From Chloroflexota bacterium (GTDB lineage: Bacteria > Chloroflexota > Anaerolineae > Aggregatilineales > UBA2796): a DNA stretch of 14,658 bases. Below the pieces are notes generated by a model. The model ran no database searches and was not told the origin of the DNA. It was given only the letters and a program-made list of their open reading frames with translations. This document shows positions 13,446-14,658 of this stretch, piece after piece (the first letter of the stretch is position 1; the number at the start of each line of letters is the position of its first letter). Location of the stretch: assembly GCA_017743585.1 (NCBI GenBank), contig JAGHYP010000037.1, positions 1 to 14,658 on the forward strand. Direction: 5' to 3'. The position numbers and the translations under genes were made by a program.

Positions 13446-14658
13446 ATGTTCAACTCGCAACGGCTTCGCTTGAAACAATGGACGTTCTGGGAATGCAGCC
13501 TGCCACTGCTGCAGAAAATGCTGGCGGAAGTTGATCAAGAGCTGGGCAAAGTCTTGCGCCAGATTCGCGCGGCAGAGCGCACGTTCAATCAACTAGTTGC
13601 CGCTGGCGATCCGCTCACCATTGATGAAGAGCGCGCTCAAGATCGAGGCGCTGTGGCAAAAATATGAGCGCATGATGCGCCGCAAGCGCGAAATCGAGGC
13701 GATCATCCGCCAAAAGACGCTGGATGAGCGCATGATCAAGCTCGGCGAGCGCATCGGCATCGGCGATCTGACCGCGCTCTTGCGCTACATCCGCATCATC
13801 ATCCTGACCGTGAGCGTGGCAGTCAACGTCCTCGCCTTGCTCGAGCCGAGTCCGCGCCTGAGGCAGCCTTACGATCAGGTTGACCTGATCTGCTCGCTGT
13901 TGCTCTCGAGCGAATTTGCCTTCCGCCTGTTACTAGTCAACAATCGCCTCGCCTACTTTCGCAGCCGCTTCTTCGACATCTTCATCTCGCTGCCGCTGGT
14001 GGCGATCTCTGCGCCATTCCCTGCGCTCAACTTCACAGCGCGCCTGCTGACCTTGCTGCGGATCGGGCGTTTGGTGCGCCTGATTGTAGGCGAGCGCAAA
14101 GGACGGCTGCAGAGCATCCGCCTGCTGAGCGCACCTGAGTTCGTCTTGCTCTATCGCGCTGCTTTCACGGCATTCGTGCTGGTCGCGCTGGGCGCCGCCG
14201 CGCTGATGAGCGCCGAAGGCGCGCAGAACGAGCGCTTTAACAATTAGAACTTTTGGTGGGGCGTGCAGACAGTCCTGCTGGGCGAGCTGGATGGCACCCC
14301 TAAAGGCCTACTCGGACGCTTGATCACGATTGGGATTGCTGTGCTGGGGGTCTCGCTCACCTCGATTTTGATCGCGACGCTGACCAGCACGCTGGTCAAT
14401 CTCTCTTCGGACTCAAGCGACCTTGAACGCCAGCAAGAAGATATCATCGCCAAACTGACCCAGATGCGCGAGCAGCTCGATCTGCTGACCAATGCGCGCC
14501 AGGTGGCTATTCGCGCCTCAGCGCGCATCAATTTTGCGCTCAGCAACGGCTCACAAGGCGGGCAGGACGTCATCCAATGGGCGCTGCAAGTTCTGACAAC
14601 AGATTTCGGCTGCCGATACGCGGCGCTCTACGAGCTGGACGAGTCCACGCGCTTCGCC
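13446..14658 (+). pseudogene. Voltage-sensor/channel-like membrane protein with GAF domain, interrupted by a frameshift and an in-frame TAG; 3' end outside window
   Basis: Three pieces read as one protein. Piece one (ATG at 13446, good ribosome-binding site) is a soluble helical start (LPLLQKMLAEVDQELGKVL). The frame must shift near 13630-13636: dropping one base from the GCGCGC run gives IDEERLKIEALWQKYERM, joining it to piece two. Piece two (to 14244) carries helices S1-S3, an S4-like helix with regular arginines (RLLTLLRIGRLVRLI) and helix S5. A TAG at 14245-14247 stops it, but the same frame continues open to the window end with NFWWGVQTVLLGELDG, like a pore loop, then S6 (LITIGIAVLGVSLTSILIA), a coiled coil, and the start of a GAF-type domain (RASARINFALSNGS). 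The usual TVGYGD filter is absent (TVLLGEL). Either a recent pseudogene, or two sequence errors. A true signalling protein with further domains downstream is likely in relatives. Confidence 0.7.

Noticed and set aside
14245..14247. TAG read as a recoded sense codon (for example pyrrolysine)
   Set aside because: TAG ends four other genes in the window at family-typical positions, and no recoding signal is visible; mutation or sequence error is simpler.

Overview
The window is about 14.7 kb of GC-rich bacterial DNA carrying ten recognisable genes, none of them obviously mobile, plus one broken gene and one doubtful small ORF. No rRNA, tRNA, CRISPR or insertion sequence was seen. The best guess at the source is Chloroflexota. 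This is inference: it rests on a membrane-anchored protein with a long Pro/Thr-rich tail rich in TPT/PTP, repeated Leu-x-Val-Pro units, and a mix of housekeeping, carotenoid-type and polysaccharide genes. No single marker proves it.

Layout. The left edge (2-1351, +) is the 3' part of an O-antigen ligase/polymerase-type membrane protein. Its end overlaps by 38 bases a convergent Na+/Ca2+ exchanger gene (1314-2291, -). Then follows a run of minus-strand genes: a methyltransferase with a Trm112-like tail (2447-3352), a membrane-anchored repeat protein of unknown role (3369-4346), a PhyH-type Fe(II)/2-oxoglutarate oxygenase (4462-5304), a CrtI/CrtISO-type FAD oxidoreductase (5376-6896) and an unknown coiled-coil protein (7245-8186). 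Only the repeat protein and the methyltransferase look like an operon (17-base gap). Most of the others have their own extended -10 promoter, with a recurring TTGTGCTA core.

On the right, an RmlD-type dTDP-4-dehydrorhamnose reductase (8353-9192, +) converges on a 1-pyrroline-5-carboxylate dehydrogenase (9313-10878, -). Rightward from there lies the most striking gene (11226-13304, +). It is a ZnuA/AztC-type zinc-binding protein whose metal-binding loop carries a complete-looking AztD-type beta-propeller zinc chaperone followed by a His-rich tract, so two partners known elsewhere as separate proteins are built into one chain. It is preceded by two tandem GATAC-N3-GTAYC sites exactly 21 bp apart, which look like the operator of a metal-responsive repressor, and followed by a strong intrinsic terminator.

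The right edge (13446 to beyond the window, +) is a voltage-sensor/channel-like membrane protein with a GAF domain. As given, it is interrupted by a one-base frameshift and an in-frame TAG, so it is either a pseudogene or contains sequence errors.

Together the genes suggest a cell-envelope theme (polysaccharide polymerisation, rhamnose synthesis, carotenoid-like lipid tailoring, Ca2+ and Zn2+ handling). There is no evidence that the window is one functional island.
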